NCBI GenBank assembly: GCA_044220635.1
Contig: JBGAQP010000002.1
Location: 124,001-188,000, forward strand
Length of the DNA stretch: 64,000 bases
Direction of reading: 5' to 3'
From: JBGAQP01 sp044220635
Lineage (GTDB): Bacteria; Pseudomonadota; Gammaproteobacteria; Burkholderiales; Usitatibacteraceae
This document shows, in pieces, positions 51,077-59,314 of the stretch. Both the position numbers and the translations under genes were made by a program. The notes below the pieces were generated by a model. It did no database searches and was not told where the DNA came from. It saw nothing but the letters and a program-made list of their open reading frames with translations. Positions within the stretch are counted from its first letter, which is position 1. Every line of letters begins with the position of its first letter.

Positions 51077-51775
51077 ATGAAGAAGCTGATGCTGGGTACC
51101 GCCGTCGTCTCCTCGCTGGGCCTCGCGGGCGCTCCCGCCTGGGCGGGTGCGTACGGCGACCTCGCCACGGTCGTCGAGACGCGCCCGGTCTACGAGCGCG
51201 TGAGCGTTCCGCGCGAGCAATGCTGGGTGGAGCCCGTGACCGCGTACGAGACGCGCCGCGTCGTCGAGGAAGTCCCCACGGAACCCTACTACGGCGGCGG
51301 CTCGGGGGCCCCGGGGGCGATCGTCGGCGCCATCATCGGCGGCGTGATCGGCCACCAGTTCGGCAACAGCAGCGGCGGGCGCGACCGCGCCACCGCGGCC
51401 GGCGCGCTCCTCGGGGGGCTCGCGGGCTACGGCGCGAGCCGCGGCTACGACGCCGGCCCCTACGCCGCGCGCCAGGTCGTGCGCACGGAGCGCGTCCCCG
51501 TCACCCGGGACGTGCGCCGCTGCCGCACCGTTTCGGAGGCGAGCGAGCGCGTCGTCGGCTACGACGTGCGCTACCTCTACGACGGGCGCGAGTTCACGAC
51601 GCGCATGGCCGCGGACCCGGGCCCGACGCTGCGCGTGAACGTCGACGTGCATCCGGACGGCGCGGGCCCGAGCGCCTACGCGACGCAGCCCGTGTACGCG
51701 CCGCCGCGCTACGCGAACGGCCATCGGCCGGCTCCGCGGCCCGTGGCGCCGATCTACTCCCGGGCGGGCTACTAG
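51077..51775 (+). CDS. Secreted glycine-zipper 2TM-domain protein
   Basis: A protein of 232 residues from ATG 51077 (GGAGGACAAGG upstream). After a signal peptide (about 1-23) the middle holds a glycine-zipper segment (GAIVGAIIGGVIGHQFGNSSGGRDRATAAGALLGG, positions about 77-115), as in SlyB/OsmB-like envelope proteins. The flanks have paired cysteines (EQCWVEP, RRCRTVS) and a strand-rich C-terminal domain. Role in the envelope is unknown. Its stop TAG shares the palindrome CTAG with the stop of the convergent hutI. Confidence 0.82.
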   Translation: MKKLMLGTAVVSSLGLAGAPAWAGAYGDLATVVETRPVYERVSVPREQCWVEPVTAYETRRVVEEVPTEPYYGGGSGAPGAIVGAIIGGVIGHQFGNSSGGRDRATAAGALLGGLAGYGASRGYDAGPYAARQVVRTERVPVTRDVRRCRTVSEASERVVGYDVRYLYDGREFTTRMAADPGPTLRVNVDVHPDGAGPSAYATQPVYAPPRYANGHRPAPRPVAPIYSRAGY

Positions 51776-52989
51776 CGCGACCGTCCTGCGAACCAGACGG
51801 CCCGGGGCCGGGCGCCGCCGGCCGAGTAGGAGAGCTCGGCCGGATCGCCCGCGTCCCAGACGACCAGGTCCGCGGCCTTGCCGGCCTCGAGGGAGCCCGC
51901 CTCGCCTTCGAGGCCGAGCGCGCGCGCCGCGTGCAGCGTGGCGCCCGCGAGCGCCTCCTCGGGCGTCAGGCCGAAGAGCACGCAGGCGAGGTGCATCATC
52001 AGCGCGAGCGAGGTGTAGGGCGAGGAGCCGGGATTGCAGTCGGAAGCCACCGCCATCGGCACGCCATGCCGGCGCAGCGCCGCGACGGGCGGGCGCTGCT
52101 TCTCGCCGAGGAAGAGGAAGGCGCCGGGCAGGAGGACCGCGACCGTCCCCGACTTCGCCATCGCCGTCACGCCTTCCTCGTCCGCGTACTCGAGGTGGTC
52201 CGCCGAGAGCGCGTTGTTGCGCGCGGCGAGCGCCGCGCCCCCGGTGTTCGAGAGCTGGTCGGCGTGCAGCTTCACGCGCAGCCCCATGGCGTGGGCCGCG
52301 TCGAAGACGCGCTGCGCCTGGGCGGGCGTGAACGCGATCGCCTCGCAGTAGGCGTCCACGGCGTCGGCGAGCCCGTCGAGGGCGATGGCCGGGATCATCT
52401 CCTCGCTCACGAGCCGCACGTAGTCGTCCGGGCGGCCCGCGAATTCGGGCGGCACCGCGTGCGCGCCGAGGAAGGTCGTGCGCACGCGCACCGGGAGGTC
52501 CTTCGCGAGCAGCCGCGCGAGGCGCAGGCACCGCGCCTCCGTGCCCGGCTCGAGGCCGTAGCCGGACTTGATCTCGACCGTGGTCACGCCGCCCGCCATC
52601 AGCGCGGAGAGGCGTGCCACGCTCTGGCTGCGCAGCTGCATGTCGGTCGCCGCGCGCGTCGCCGCCACCGTCGCGGCGATGCCCCCGCCGGACCGGGCGA
52701 TGTCGGCGTAGCTCTCGCCGGCGAGGCGGCGCTCGAACTCCCCGGCGCGCTGCCCCGCGTGCACGAGGTGCGTGTGCGCGTCGACGAGGCCCGGCGTGAC
52801 GAGGGCGCCGCGCGCGTCCACGAGCTCGGGATCCGAGCGCTCGGGAAGGGCCGCGGCGTCGAGCGCCTTCATCGGCCCGACCCAGGCGATGCGCCCGCCC
52901 TTCGTGGCGAGCGCCCCGTCCTCGATCAGCGCGTAACGCCCGCCCCGAAGGGTCGCGATGCGCGCGTTCACGAGGAGGAGATCCGCCAT
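51772..52989 (-). CDS. hutI: Imidazolonepropionase
   Basis: A protein of 405 residues from ATG 52989, the usual family length. Amidohydrolase metal site VTPGLVDAHTHLVHAG, substrate motifs VEIKSGYGLEPGTE and VKLHADQLSNTGGAALAA, and the late AVASDCNPGSSPYTSL. It opens 4-imidazolone-5-propionate to N-formimino-L-glutamate, step three of the pathway. An ATG four codons earlier (53001) is possible but leaves almost no space to divergent hutF. No good ribosome site is visible. Confidence 0.95.
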   Translation of the reverse strand: MADLLLVNARIATLRGGRYALIEDGALATKGGRIAWVGPMKALDAAALPERSDPELVDARGALVTPGLVDAHTHLVHAGQRAGEFERRLAGESYADIARSGGGIAATVAATRAATDMQLRSQSVARLSALMAGGVTTVEIKSGYGLEPGTEARCLRLARLLAKDLPVRVRTTFLGAHAVPPEFAGRPDDYVRLVSEEMIPAIALDGLADAVDAYCEAIAFTPAQAQRVFDAAHAMGLRVKLHADQLSNTGGAALAARNNALSADHLEYADEEGVTAMAKSGTVAVLLPGAFLFLGEKQRPPVAALRRHGVPMAVASDCNPGSSPYTSLALMMHLACVLFGLTPEEALAGATLHAARALGLEGEAGSLEAGKAADLVVWDAGDPAELSYSAGGARPRAVWFAGRSR

Positions 52990-53009
52990 GGCCGGTATCA
53001 TAGCGCCCC

Positions 53010-54398
53010 ATGGAAGGCGCCCTCTTCGCGGCCGACGCGCTGCTTGCCAGCGGCTGGGCGAGGGACGTCCTCTTCACCTGGGACGACGAGGGCCGGCTCG
53101 TCTCCGTGGCCGCGGGCGCGAAGCCCGGGGCCGCGGCGCGCGCCCCCGGTCCCGTGGTCCCGGGCATGGCCAACGTCCACTCGCACGCCTTCCAGCGGGC
53201 GATGGCGGGCCTTGCCGAGGCGCGCGGACATCCCGAGGACGACTTCTGGACCTGGCGCGAGGCCATGTACCGGCTCGTCGCCGCGGTCGGCCCCGAGGAC
53301 CTGGAAGCGATCGCTTTGCAGCTCCAGGTCGAGATGCTCCGCCACGGCTACACGGCGGTGGGCGAGTTCCATTACCTGCACCACGATCGCGACGGCACGC
53401 CCTACGGCGACCGCGCCGAGCTCTCCGAGCGCATCGTCGCCGCCGCGCGCGCCTCGGGCATCGCCCTCACGCTGCTCCCGGTGCTCTACGCCTGGGGCGG
53501 GTTCGGCCACCGCCCGCTTTCCGCCGCCCAGAGACGCTTCGCGGGAACGCCGGAGACGATCGCGGAGCTGCTGCGCACGCTCGCCGCGCGCCACCTGCCC
53601 GATCCCCGCCTGCGCTTCGGGGCCGCGCCCCACTCCGCCCGCGCGGTCGATGCGCTCCAGCTCACGGAGCTCGTCGCGGCCCTCGACGGCTTCGACGCCA
53701 CGGCGCCCATCCACATGCACGTCTCGGAGCAGCCCGCGGAGGTGCGCGACTGCCTCGCGACCCACGGCGCCACCCCCGGCCACTGGCTGATGGACATCGT
53801 CGCCGTGGACGGCCGCTGGTGCCTCGTGCACGGCACCCACCTCGACGCGGGCGAGGCCGCGCGCCTGCGCGCCGCCGGGGCGACCCTCGGCCTGTGCCCG
53901 ACGACGGAAGCGAACCTCGGCGACGGGCTCTTCGCGTTCGACCGCCACTTCGCCGAGGGGGGACGCTGGGGCATCGGCGGCGACAGCCATGTCTGCGTGA
54001 GCCCCTTCGAGGAGCTGCGCGCGCTCGAGTACGGCCAGCGCTTGCGCCTGGGCGTGCGCAACGTCGCGGCGACCGACGCCGCGCCGGAGGTGGCGACCAA
54101 CCTCTGGGCGGGCGCCGCCCGCGGCGGGGCGCTCGCGCTGGGGCAGCCGGCCGGCGTCCTCGAGCCCGGCCGGAGGGCCGACCTCGTGGCGCTCGACGGC
54201 GGGGACCTCGACTTCGAGGGCCTCGCGCCGGCCGGGGCCCTTGCCGTGGCGACCTTCTCGGGCGCGTCCAACCGGATCCGCGACGTGTACGTAGCCGGCG
54301 AGCGCGTTGTCGCCGAGGGCCGCCATGCGCGCGCCGAGGAGGCCGCGCGCGCCTTCCGCGCCACGCTGAAGCGCCTGCGCGAGCGCCGCACGGCCTAG
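53010..54398 (+). CDS. hutF: Formimidoylglutamate deiminase
   Basis: A protein of 462 residues. Metal-dependent hydrolase with VPGMANVHSHAFQRAMAGL, the central HMHVSEQPAEVRDCLATHG, VHGTHLDAGEAARL and GGDSHVCVSPFEELRALEYGQ. It deaminates N-formimino-L-glutamate to N-formyl-L-glutamate, used with HutG in the Pseudomonas-type five-step route. Its presence with hutG, and no hutE-type formiminoglutamase seen, defines the pathway version. Start codon 20 bases from that of divergent hutI. Confidence 0.94.
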   Translation: MEGALFAADALLASGWARDVLFTWDDEGRLVSVAAGAKPGAAARAPGPVVPGMANVHSHAFQRAMAGLAEARGHPEDDFWTWREAMYRLVAAVGPEDLEAIALQLQVEMLRHGYTAVGEFHYLHHDRDGTPYGDRAELSERIVAAARASGIALTLLPVLYAWGGFGHRPLSAAQRRFAGTPETIAELLRTLAARHLPDPRLRFGAAPHSARAVDALQLTELVAALDGFDATAPIHMHVSEQPAEVRDCLATHGATPGHWLMDIVAVDGRWCLVHGTHLDAGEAARLRAAGATLGLCPTTEANLGDGLFAFDRHFAEGGRWGIGGDSHVCVSPFEELRALEYGQRLRLGVRNVAATDAAPEVATNLWAGAARGGALALGQPAGVLEPGRRADLVALDGGDLDFEGLAPAGALAVATFSGASNRIRDVYVAGERVVAEGRHARAEEAARAFRATLKRLRERRTA

Positions 54399-54489
54399 CG
54401 TCGCGCGCCCGAAGGGGCACCCCATTGGCGTCCCCAATCGGGCGAATCGGAACAAACAATTGGACGCGTGCGCCCCGCGATCACTACTC

Positions 54490-54503
54490 TTGACGCCGAG
54501 CAA
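54490..54503 (+). promoter_or_regulatory. Near-match FNR-type site before rubrerythrin
   Basis: TTGACGCCGAGCAA differs by one base from TTGA-N6-TCAA. It lies 55 bases before the rubrerythrin start. No convincing -10 was found at the right distance, so the assignment is weak. Confidence 0.25.
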
Positions 54504-54557
54504 GTCGCCCTTCGCCGGAAGGGCCATGCTTATCGAGTGACTACCCAGGAGGCTGCA

Positions 54558-54980
54558 ATGAAAGCTCTCAAAGGCACCAAAACCCACGAAGCCCTGAAAG
54601 AAGCGTTCGCGGGCGAGTCCCAGGCGAATCGCCGCTACCTCTACTTCGCGAACAAGGCCGACGTGGAAGGCCAGAACGACGTCGCGGCGCTGTTCCGCTC
54701 GACCGCCGAAGGCGAGACCGGCCATGCCCACGGCCACCTCGACTACCTCGCGCAGGTCGGCGACCCGGCGACGGACCTGCCGATCGGCTCCTCGCGCCAG
54801 AACCTCAAGTCCGCGGTCGCGGGCGAGACGCACGAGTACACCGACATGTACCCGGGCATGGCGAAGTCCGCGCGCAGCGAAGGCTTCGACGAGATCGCCG
54901 ACTGGTTCGAGACGCTCGCGAAGGCCGAGCGCTCGCACGCCAACCGCTTCCAGAAAGCCCTGGACGCGCTGACCGACTGA
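54558..54980 (+). CDS. rbr: Rubrerythrin family protein without rubredoxin domain
   Basis: A protein of 140 residues from ATG 54558 with an excellent CCAGGAGG site. A four-helix diiron domain: EAFAGESQANRRYLYF, TAEGETGHAHGHL, SAVAGETHEYTDMYP and KAERSHANRF supply the glutamates and histidine. The C-terminal rubredoxin of classical rubrerythrin is missing, as in sulerythrin-like forms, so an outside reductant is needed. It reduces hydrogen peroxide in the cytoplasm under low oxygen. First of three linked genes with the Fe-S protein and DUF3501, though a terminator stands between it and the next gene. Confidence 0.92.
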   Translation: MKALKGTKTHEALKEAFAGESQANRRYLYFANKADVEGQNDVAALFRSTAEGETGHAHGHLDYLAQVGDPATDLPIGSSRQNLKSAVAGETHEYTDMYPGMAKSARSEGFDEIADWFETLAKAERSHANRFQKALDALTD

Positions 54981-55009
54981 AGACCCCGGCCCCGCCGGAA
55001 CGCGTCAAG

Positions 55010-55031
55010 GGGGCGGGGAACCGCCCCTTTT
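55010..55031 (+). terminator. Rho-independent terminator after rubrerythrin
   Basis: GGGGCGG/CCGCCCC stem, loop GGAA, followed by TTTT. It lies between rbr and the Fe-S protein gene, so read-through would be needed for co-transcription, or the next gene has its own promoter. Confidence 0.8.
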
Positions 55032-55052
55032 CACTGAAGAAGGCGAATGGAA

Positions 55053-56393
55053 ATGAGTGTCCGCGAAGGCAGTCTCGAAGCCCCCACCCGCCACCCGCTC
55101 GACTGGAAGAGCCCCGAGTTCTACGACGAGGCGAAGCTCCTCGCCGAGATGGAGCGCGTGTTCGACATCTGCCACGGGTGCCGGCGCTGCATCAGCCTTT
55201 GCGGCTCCTTCCCGCGGCTCTTCGACCTCGTCGACGAAGGGGACACGGGCGAAGTCGACGCCGTGCCCAAGGAGAAGTACTGGGAGGTGGTCGACCAGTG
55301 CTACCTGTGCGACGTGTGCTACATGACCAAGTGCCCCTACGTCCCGCCGCACGCCTGGAACGTGGACTTCCCGCACCTGATGCTGCGCGCCAAGGCGGTG
55401 AAGTTCGCTTCGGGCCGCGTACCCTGGCGCGACAAGGTGCTCGCCTCCACCGACGCGCTGGGCAAGCTCGCCTCGATCCCCGTGGTCACGCAGGTGACCA
55501 ACGCGATGAACGCGATGGGGCCGACGCGCGCGCTCATGGAGAGCGTGCTGCACGTCGAGAAGAGCGCCTGGGTGCCGTCCTACGCGGGCGCGAAGTTCCG
55601 CTCGAACGCGGCGCCGAGCAAGCCCCACCCCGTGCGCGACGGCAGCCGCACGCCGGGCAAGGTCGCGGTGTACGCGACCTGCTACGTGAACTACAACGAG
55701 CCGGGCATCGGCCACGACCTGCTCGCGATCCTCGACCACAACGAGATTCCCTACGTGCTCGCGGAGAAGGAGGCGTGCTGCGGCATGCCCAAGCTCGAGC
55801 TCGGCGACCTCCCCGCCGTGGCCGCGAACAAGGAAAAGAACATCCCGGCGCTCGCGAAGCTCGCGCGCGAGGGTTATGCGATCCTCACGCCCATCCCTTC
55901 CTGCACGCTCATGTTCAAGCAGGAGCTGCCGCTCATGTTCCCGGACGACGCGGACGTGAAGGCGGTCCAGGAGGCGATGCACGATCCCTTCGAGTACCTC
56001 GTGGCGCGCCACAAGGACGGCCTGCTGAAGACCGATTTCGCCAGGCCCCTGGGCAAGGTCTCCTACCACATCCCCTGCCACTCCCGCGTGCAGAACGTCG
56101 GGCAGAAGACGCGCGAGGCGCTCGCCCTCGTGCCGGGCACGGAGGTGAACACCGTCGAGCGCTGCTCGGGGCACTCGGGCACCTGGGGCTGCAAGAAGGA
56201 GTACCACCAGATGGCGATGAAGATCGGCCGGCCCGTCTTCCGCCAGATGGCCGAGCCCGCGCCCGACTGGATCAGCTCCGACTGCCAGCTCGGCGGCCGC
56301 CACATCGAGCAGGGCATGGGCGAGACGAAGGGCAAGGCCGAGCTCAAGCACCCCATCACGCTGATGCGGATGGCCTATGGATTGCCCGGCTGA
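55053..56393 (+). CDS. Heterodisulfide reductase-related iron-sulfur protein (CCG domains)
   Basis: A protein of 446 residues from ATG 55053 (a start at 55047 is equally possible). Two [4Fe-4S] motifs, CHGCRRCISLCGSFP and CYLCDVCYMTKCPYVPP, are followed by CCG-domain features EACCGMPKLELGDL and CSGHSGTWG. The layout is that of GlpC/HdrD-like electron-transfer subunits, without a flavin or membrane subunit here. Conserved neighbourhood with rubrerythrin and DUF3501 suggests it passes electrons to the rubrerythrin diiron centre. That role is inferred from context only. Confidence 0.88.
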   Translation: MSVREGSLEAPTRHPLDWKSPEFYDEAKLLAEMERVFDICHGCRRCISLCGSFPRLFDLVDEGDTGEVDAVPKEKYWEVVDQCYLCDVCYMTKCPYVPPHAWNVDFPHLMLRAKAVKFASGRVPWRDKVLASTDALGKLASIPVVTQVTNAMNAMGPTRALMESVLHVEKSAWVPSYAGAKFRSNAAPSKPHPVRDGSRTPGKVAVYATCYVNYNEPGIGHDLLAILDHNEIPYVLAEKEACCGMPKLELGDLPAVAANKEKNIPALAKLAREGYAILTPIPSCTLMFKQELPLMFPDDADVKAVQEAMHDPFEYLVARHKDGLLKTDFARPLGKVSYHIPCHSRVQNVGQKTREALALVPGTEVNTVERCSGHSGTWGCKKEYHQMAMKIGRPVFRQMAEPAPDWISSDCQLGGRHIEQGMGETKGKAELKHPITLMRMAYGLPG

Positions 56394-56421
56394 GCCGGGC
56401 GCGACAACCCGACAAACCCCG

Positions 56422-57021
56422 ATGACCACGACCACCATGCCGAAAATCGCCCGCGACTCGCTCATGACGCTCGAGGCCTACGCGAAATCCCGCAAGGACT
56501 TCCGCGCGAAGGTGCTCGCCCACAAGAAGCCCCGCTCGGTGGCCCTGGGCGAGCACGTCACGCTGCTCTTCGAGGACGAGCTCACGATCCGCTACCAGGT
56601 CCAGGAGATGCTCCGGATCGAGAAGATCTTCGAGGAGTCGGGGATCCAGGACGAGCTCGACGCCTACAACCCGCTCGTGCCCGACGGGCGCAACTTCAAG
56701 GCGACGATGCTGATCGAGTACGAGGACGTCGAGGAGAGGAAGCGCGCGCTCGCGAAGCTGAAGGGCATCGAGGACCGGACCTGGGTGCGCGTCGAGGGCT
56801 GCCCGAAGGTCTACGCGATCGCCGACGAGGACCTCGAGCGCGAGACCGCGGAAAAGACCTCCGCGGTGCACTTCCTGCGCTTCGAGCTCACGAAGGAGAT
56901 GGCCGAGGCTCTCAAGTACGGGATGCAGCTCGCCATGGGCATCGACCATCCGCAGTACGCGGTGACCCTGGATCCCGTTCCTGCCGACACCCGCGCCTCG
57001 CTGGCGAAGGACCTCGCCTGA
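56422..57021 (+). CDS. DUF3501 family protein
   Basis: A protein of 199 residues starting at ATG 56422 (ATG 56437 is an alternative). It matches the DUF3501 pattern: RDSLMTLEAYAKSRKDFRAK, VTLLFEDELTIRYQVQEMLR, ELDAYNPLVPDGRNFKATML, HFLRFELTKEM. No catalytic motif is known for this family. It follows the Fe-S gene by 28 bases and forms with it and rubrerythrin a trio that recurs in proteobacteria, pointing to a shared oxidative-stress role. Confidence 0.88.
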   Translation: MTTTTMPKIARDSLMTLEAYAKSRKDFRAKVLAHKKPRSVALGEHVTLLFEDELTIRYQVQEMLRIEKIFEESGIQDELDAYNPLVPDGRNFKATMLIEYEDVEERKRALAKLKGIEDRTWVRVEGCPKVYAIADEDLERETAEKTSAVHFLRFELTKEMAEALKYGMQLAMGIDHPQYAVTLDPVPADTRASLAKDLA

Positions 57022-57029
57022 CCGGGGCG

Positions 57030-57517
57030 CTAGAAGCAGGCGCGCGCGGGCGCGCTCGTGCGCAGCACGGATTCCTGCCGGAAGCGCGCCTTGTAGCGCG
57101 AGACGATCTCGCCGAGCGCCGCCTCGGCGCCGCCGTCGTGGACGATCTCGACGACGCGCGTGCTCTCGCGAAGGAGCCGGCCGTCGGCCCCGCGCCACTG
57201 TCCCCTCGCCTCGATGATCGTGAGGCCGCCGGGAAAGCGCGGCGTGATCTCCGCGTCGACGAACGCGCCCCACTCGTCCTCGCCCACGGCGCCCCCGGGC
57301 ATCGCGAGGCCGAAGTAGAGTCGCTCCACGAAGCGGTCCCGGCAGGGCTCGCCCGGATCCGTCGCGGCGCAGGCCGCGAGAAGCGGGGGGGGCGCGAGCG
57401 CCCCCCCCGGGCGCCCCCCCACGCCGCGGCCGCCGGCGCGACCCGGAACCCGGGCAGCTCCGCCGCCTGCTGCAGGAGCAGCGTTCCCGCGACGAAGCCG
57501 AGGGCGAAGAGGCGCAT
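57030..57517 (-). pseudogene. DUF3574-like secreted protein, reading frame broken near G/C homopolymers
   Basis: The 3' part in one frame gives a DUF3574-like domain: CRDRFVERLYFGLAMPGGAVGEDEW, FVDAEITPRFPGGLTIIEARGQW, STRVVEIVHDGG. Just before it lies LLAACAATDP, a lipobox-like string. The only good start (ATG 57517 after GGGGGG, encoding MRLFALGFVAGTLLLQ, a signal-like helix) is in another frame; the distance 57517-57030 is not a multiple of three. The frames meet around tracts of eight G, eight C and seven C (57385-57420). It may be a slippage mutation, a phase-variable locus or a sequencing error. Confidence 0.6.
57385..57420. repeat. Homopolymer tracts G8, C8 and C7
   Basis: G8 at 57385-57392, C8 at 57401-57408, C7 at 57414-57420, the densest mononucleotide runs in the window. 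They lie in the 5' third of the DUF3574-like gene where its frame changes. Confidence 0.8.
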
Positions 57518-57573
57518 CCCCCCACAACGCGCGGCTCCCGGCTTCGAGGGACCGGCAGCGGTATCATTCGGGC

Positions 57574-58074
57574 ATGCGATCCCCACGCGGCCGCGCCGGC
57601 TTCACGATGATCGAGATGCTCATCGTCATCGCCATGATCGCCGTCCTCGGCCTCATCGCCGTCCCCGCGCTCAAGGAGAACATGCTCCGGCGGCAGGTGA
57701 AGGAAGGGCTGCTCCTCGCCAACGTCGCCAAGGACGGGGTGCAGAAGACCTACGGCGCGACCGGCAAGATGCCCGCCAACAATGCCGACGCCGGAGTGCC
57801 CGAGCCGGCGAAGATCGTCGGCAACCTCGTGAGCGAGGTGAACGTGGCGCAGGGCGCGGTCACGGTCACCTTCGGCAACAACGCGGGCAAGTCCCTCGAG
57901 GGCAGGAAGGTGACGCTGCGCCCGGCCGTGGTTCCGAACACGCCCGTGGTGCCCATCGCCTGGATCTGCCACCAGGTGGCGGTTCCCAAGGGCATGCAGG
58001 TCCTCGGCTCGGACGAGACCGACGTCGAGATGAGCTGGCTGCCGGCCGAGTGCCGCAGCGCGGAGAGCAAGTAG
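57574..58074 (+). CDS. Type IV pilin-like protein
   Basis: A protein of 166 residues. A short basic leader ends RGRAG, and the prepilin peptidase site precedes FTMIEMLIVIAMIAVLGLIAVPAL, with Glu5 of the mature protein in place for N-methylation and assembly. The C-terminal region has two cysteines (WICHQ and PAECR) about 35 residues apart, forming the D-region loop of type IVa pilins. No other pil gene is nearby, so it is an orphan pilin or pseudopilin gene. Its start is 57 bases from the divergent DUF3574-like start. Confidence 0.9.
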   Translation: MRSPRGRAGFTMIEMLIVIAMIAVLGLIAVPALKENMLRRQVKEGLLLANVAKDGVQKTYGATGKMPANNADAGVPEPAKIVGNLVSEVNVAQGAVTVTFGNNAGKSLEGRKVTLRPAVVPNTPVVPIAWICHQVAVPKGMQVLGSDETDVEMSWLPAECRSAESK

Positions 58075-58079
58075 CGCCC

Positions 58080-58640
58080 ATGCCCCGCAAGTGGCTGCGC
58101 AACTGGTTCCCGCACCCCGACACCATCCGCGGGCACCGCTGGCTGCAGTGGTGCGCCCCGATCCTCGGCCACCCACGCCTGTGGCACCTGCACCGGCGCT
58201 CGGTCTCGCTCGGGGTCGCGATCGGGCTGGTGACCGGGCTCATCCCGGGACCGATCCAGATGCTCGCCGCGGCCCTCATCGCCATTCCGCTGCGGGCGAA
58301 CATCCCGGCGGCGATCTTCACCACGCTCTACACGAACCCCCTCACTTTCGTGCCGCTCTACGTGCTCGCGTACGGGGTCGGGCGGCTGGTGACGGGGGAT
58401 GCCACGCCGCTCGTCCTCCCGCCCGATCTCGAGTGGAACTGGGCGGGCCTCGCGCAATCGATGCCCGCGCTCCTCGGGTGGATCGGCTCGCTCGGGCACA
58501 CGCTGCTCATCGGTCTCGCGATCCAGTGCACGGTCTTCGCGCTCGGCGGCTACGCGCTCACGATGCTCGTCTGGCGCGTGATCGTCACCCGGACCTGGCG
58601 CCGGCGCTCGCAGCGGCGCGCGCAACGGGCGCCGCCATGA
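58080..58640 (+). CDS. DUF2062 membrane protein
   Basis: A protein of 186 residues, typical for DUF2062: LHRRSVSLGVAIGLVTGLIPGPIQMLAAALIA, IPLRANIPAAIFTTLYTNPLTFVPLY and a C-terminal membrane helix. Three to four membrane segments. Function unknown; such genes are widespread in beta- and gammaproteobacteria. Five bases after the pilin gene and overlapping the next gene by ATGA. Confidence 0.9.
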   Translation: MPRKWLRNWFPHPDTIRGHRWLQWCAPILGHPRLWHLHRRSVSLGVAIGLVTGLIPGPIQMLAAALIAIPLRANIPAAIFTTLYTNPLTFVPLYVLAYGVGRLVTGDATPLVLPPDLEWNWAGLAQSMPALLGWIGSLGHTLLIGLAIQCTVFALGGYALTMLVWRVIVTRTWRRRSQRRAQRAPP

Positions 58641-59254
58641 CCCCGGACTACTGGCACGAAGCCAAGGCGCAGCTCGCGAAGCGCGATCCGGTGCTTCGCC
58701 GGCTGATCCGCCAGCATCCCGACGCGACCCTGCGAAGCCGGGGCGATGCGTTCCAGACGCTCGCCCGCTCCATCGTCGGCCAGCAGATCTCGGTCAAGGC
58801 CGCGCAGACGATCTGGGATCGCTTCGCCGCGCAGTGCGGGATGGTGGTCCCGGCCACGGTGGCGGACCTCGACGAGGAAGCGATGCGCGCGGCGGGCCTC
58901 TCGCGCAGGAAGGTGGCCTATCTCAAGGACCTCTCCGCGCGCTTCGCCTCGGGCGCCATCAAGCCGCGGCGCTGGGCGCGCATGCCCGACGAGGCCGTGA
59001 TCGAGGACCTCGTGCAGGTGAAGGGAATCGGGCGCTGGTCGGTGGAGATGTTCCTGATCTTCCACCTGATGAGGCCCAACGTCCTGCCCGTGGGCGACCT
59101 GGGCCTGCAGCGCGCGATGGAACGCCACTACAACGACGGCGACGAGCTCACCCGGGACGGCATGCGCGACATCGGCCAGTCGTGGCAGCCGTGGTGCTCG
59201 GTGGCGACCTGGTACTTGTGGAGGTCGCTGGATCCGGTGGCGGTGGAGTACTGA
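58637..59254 (+). CDS. DNA-3-methyladenine glycosylase II (AlkA-like HhH-GPD)
   Basis: A protein of 205 residues. Helix-hairpin-helix LVQVKGIGRWSVEMFLIF and the catalytic aspartate in LPVGDLGLQRAM define the HhH-GPD superfamily without a C-terminal iron-sulfur cluster, so AlkA/MAG-type and not MutY/Nth. The N-terminal SIVGQQISVKAAQTIWDRF is typical. It removes alkylated bases such as 3-methyladenine. The AlkA N-terminal extra domain is absent (short form). Translationally coupled to DUF2062. Confidence 0.92.
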   Translation: MTPDYWHEAKAQLAKRDPVLRRLIRQHPDATLRSRGDAFQTLARSIVGQQISVKAAQTIWDRFAAQCGMVVPATVADLDEEAMRAAGLSRRKVAYLKDLSARFASGAIKPRRWARMPDEAVIEDLVQVKGIGRWSVEMFLIFHLMRPNVLPVGDLGLQRAMERHYNDGDELTRDGMRDIGQSWQPWCSVATWYLWRSLDPVAVEY

Positions 59255-59314
59255 CGCCTCCGGCGGCGGCGCATCCCTCCGAAACCTGAAGTTCCATCAC
59301 GAGGCTCGACAGCG

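Noticed and set aside
53010..54398. Annotating the 53010 product as an atrazine chlorohydrolase or guanine deaminase-like enzyme
   Set aside because: The HVHSHAFQRAMAGL-type start, HMHVSEQ and its place beside hutI and hutG fit HutF specifically.
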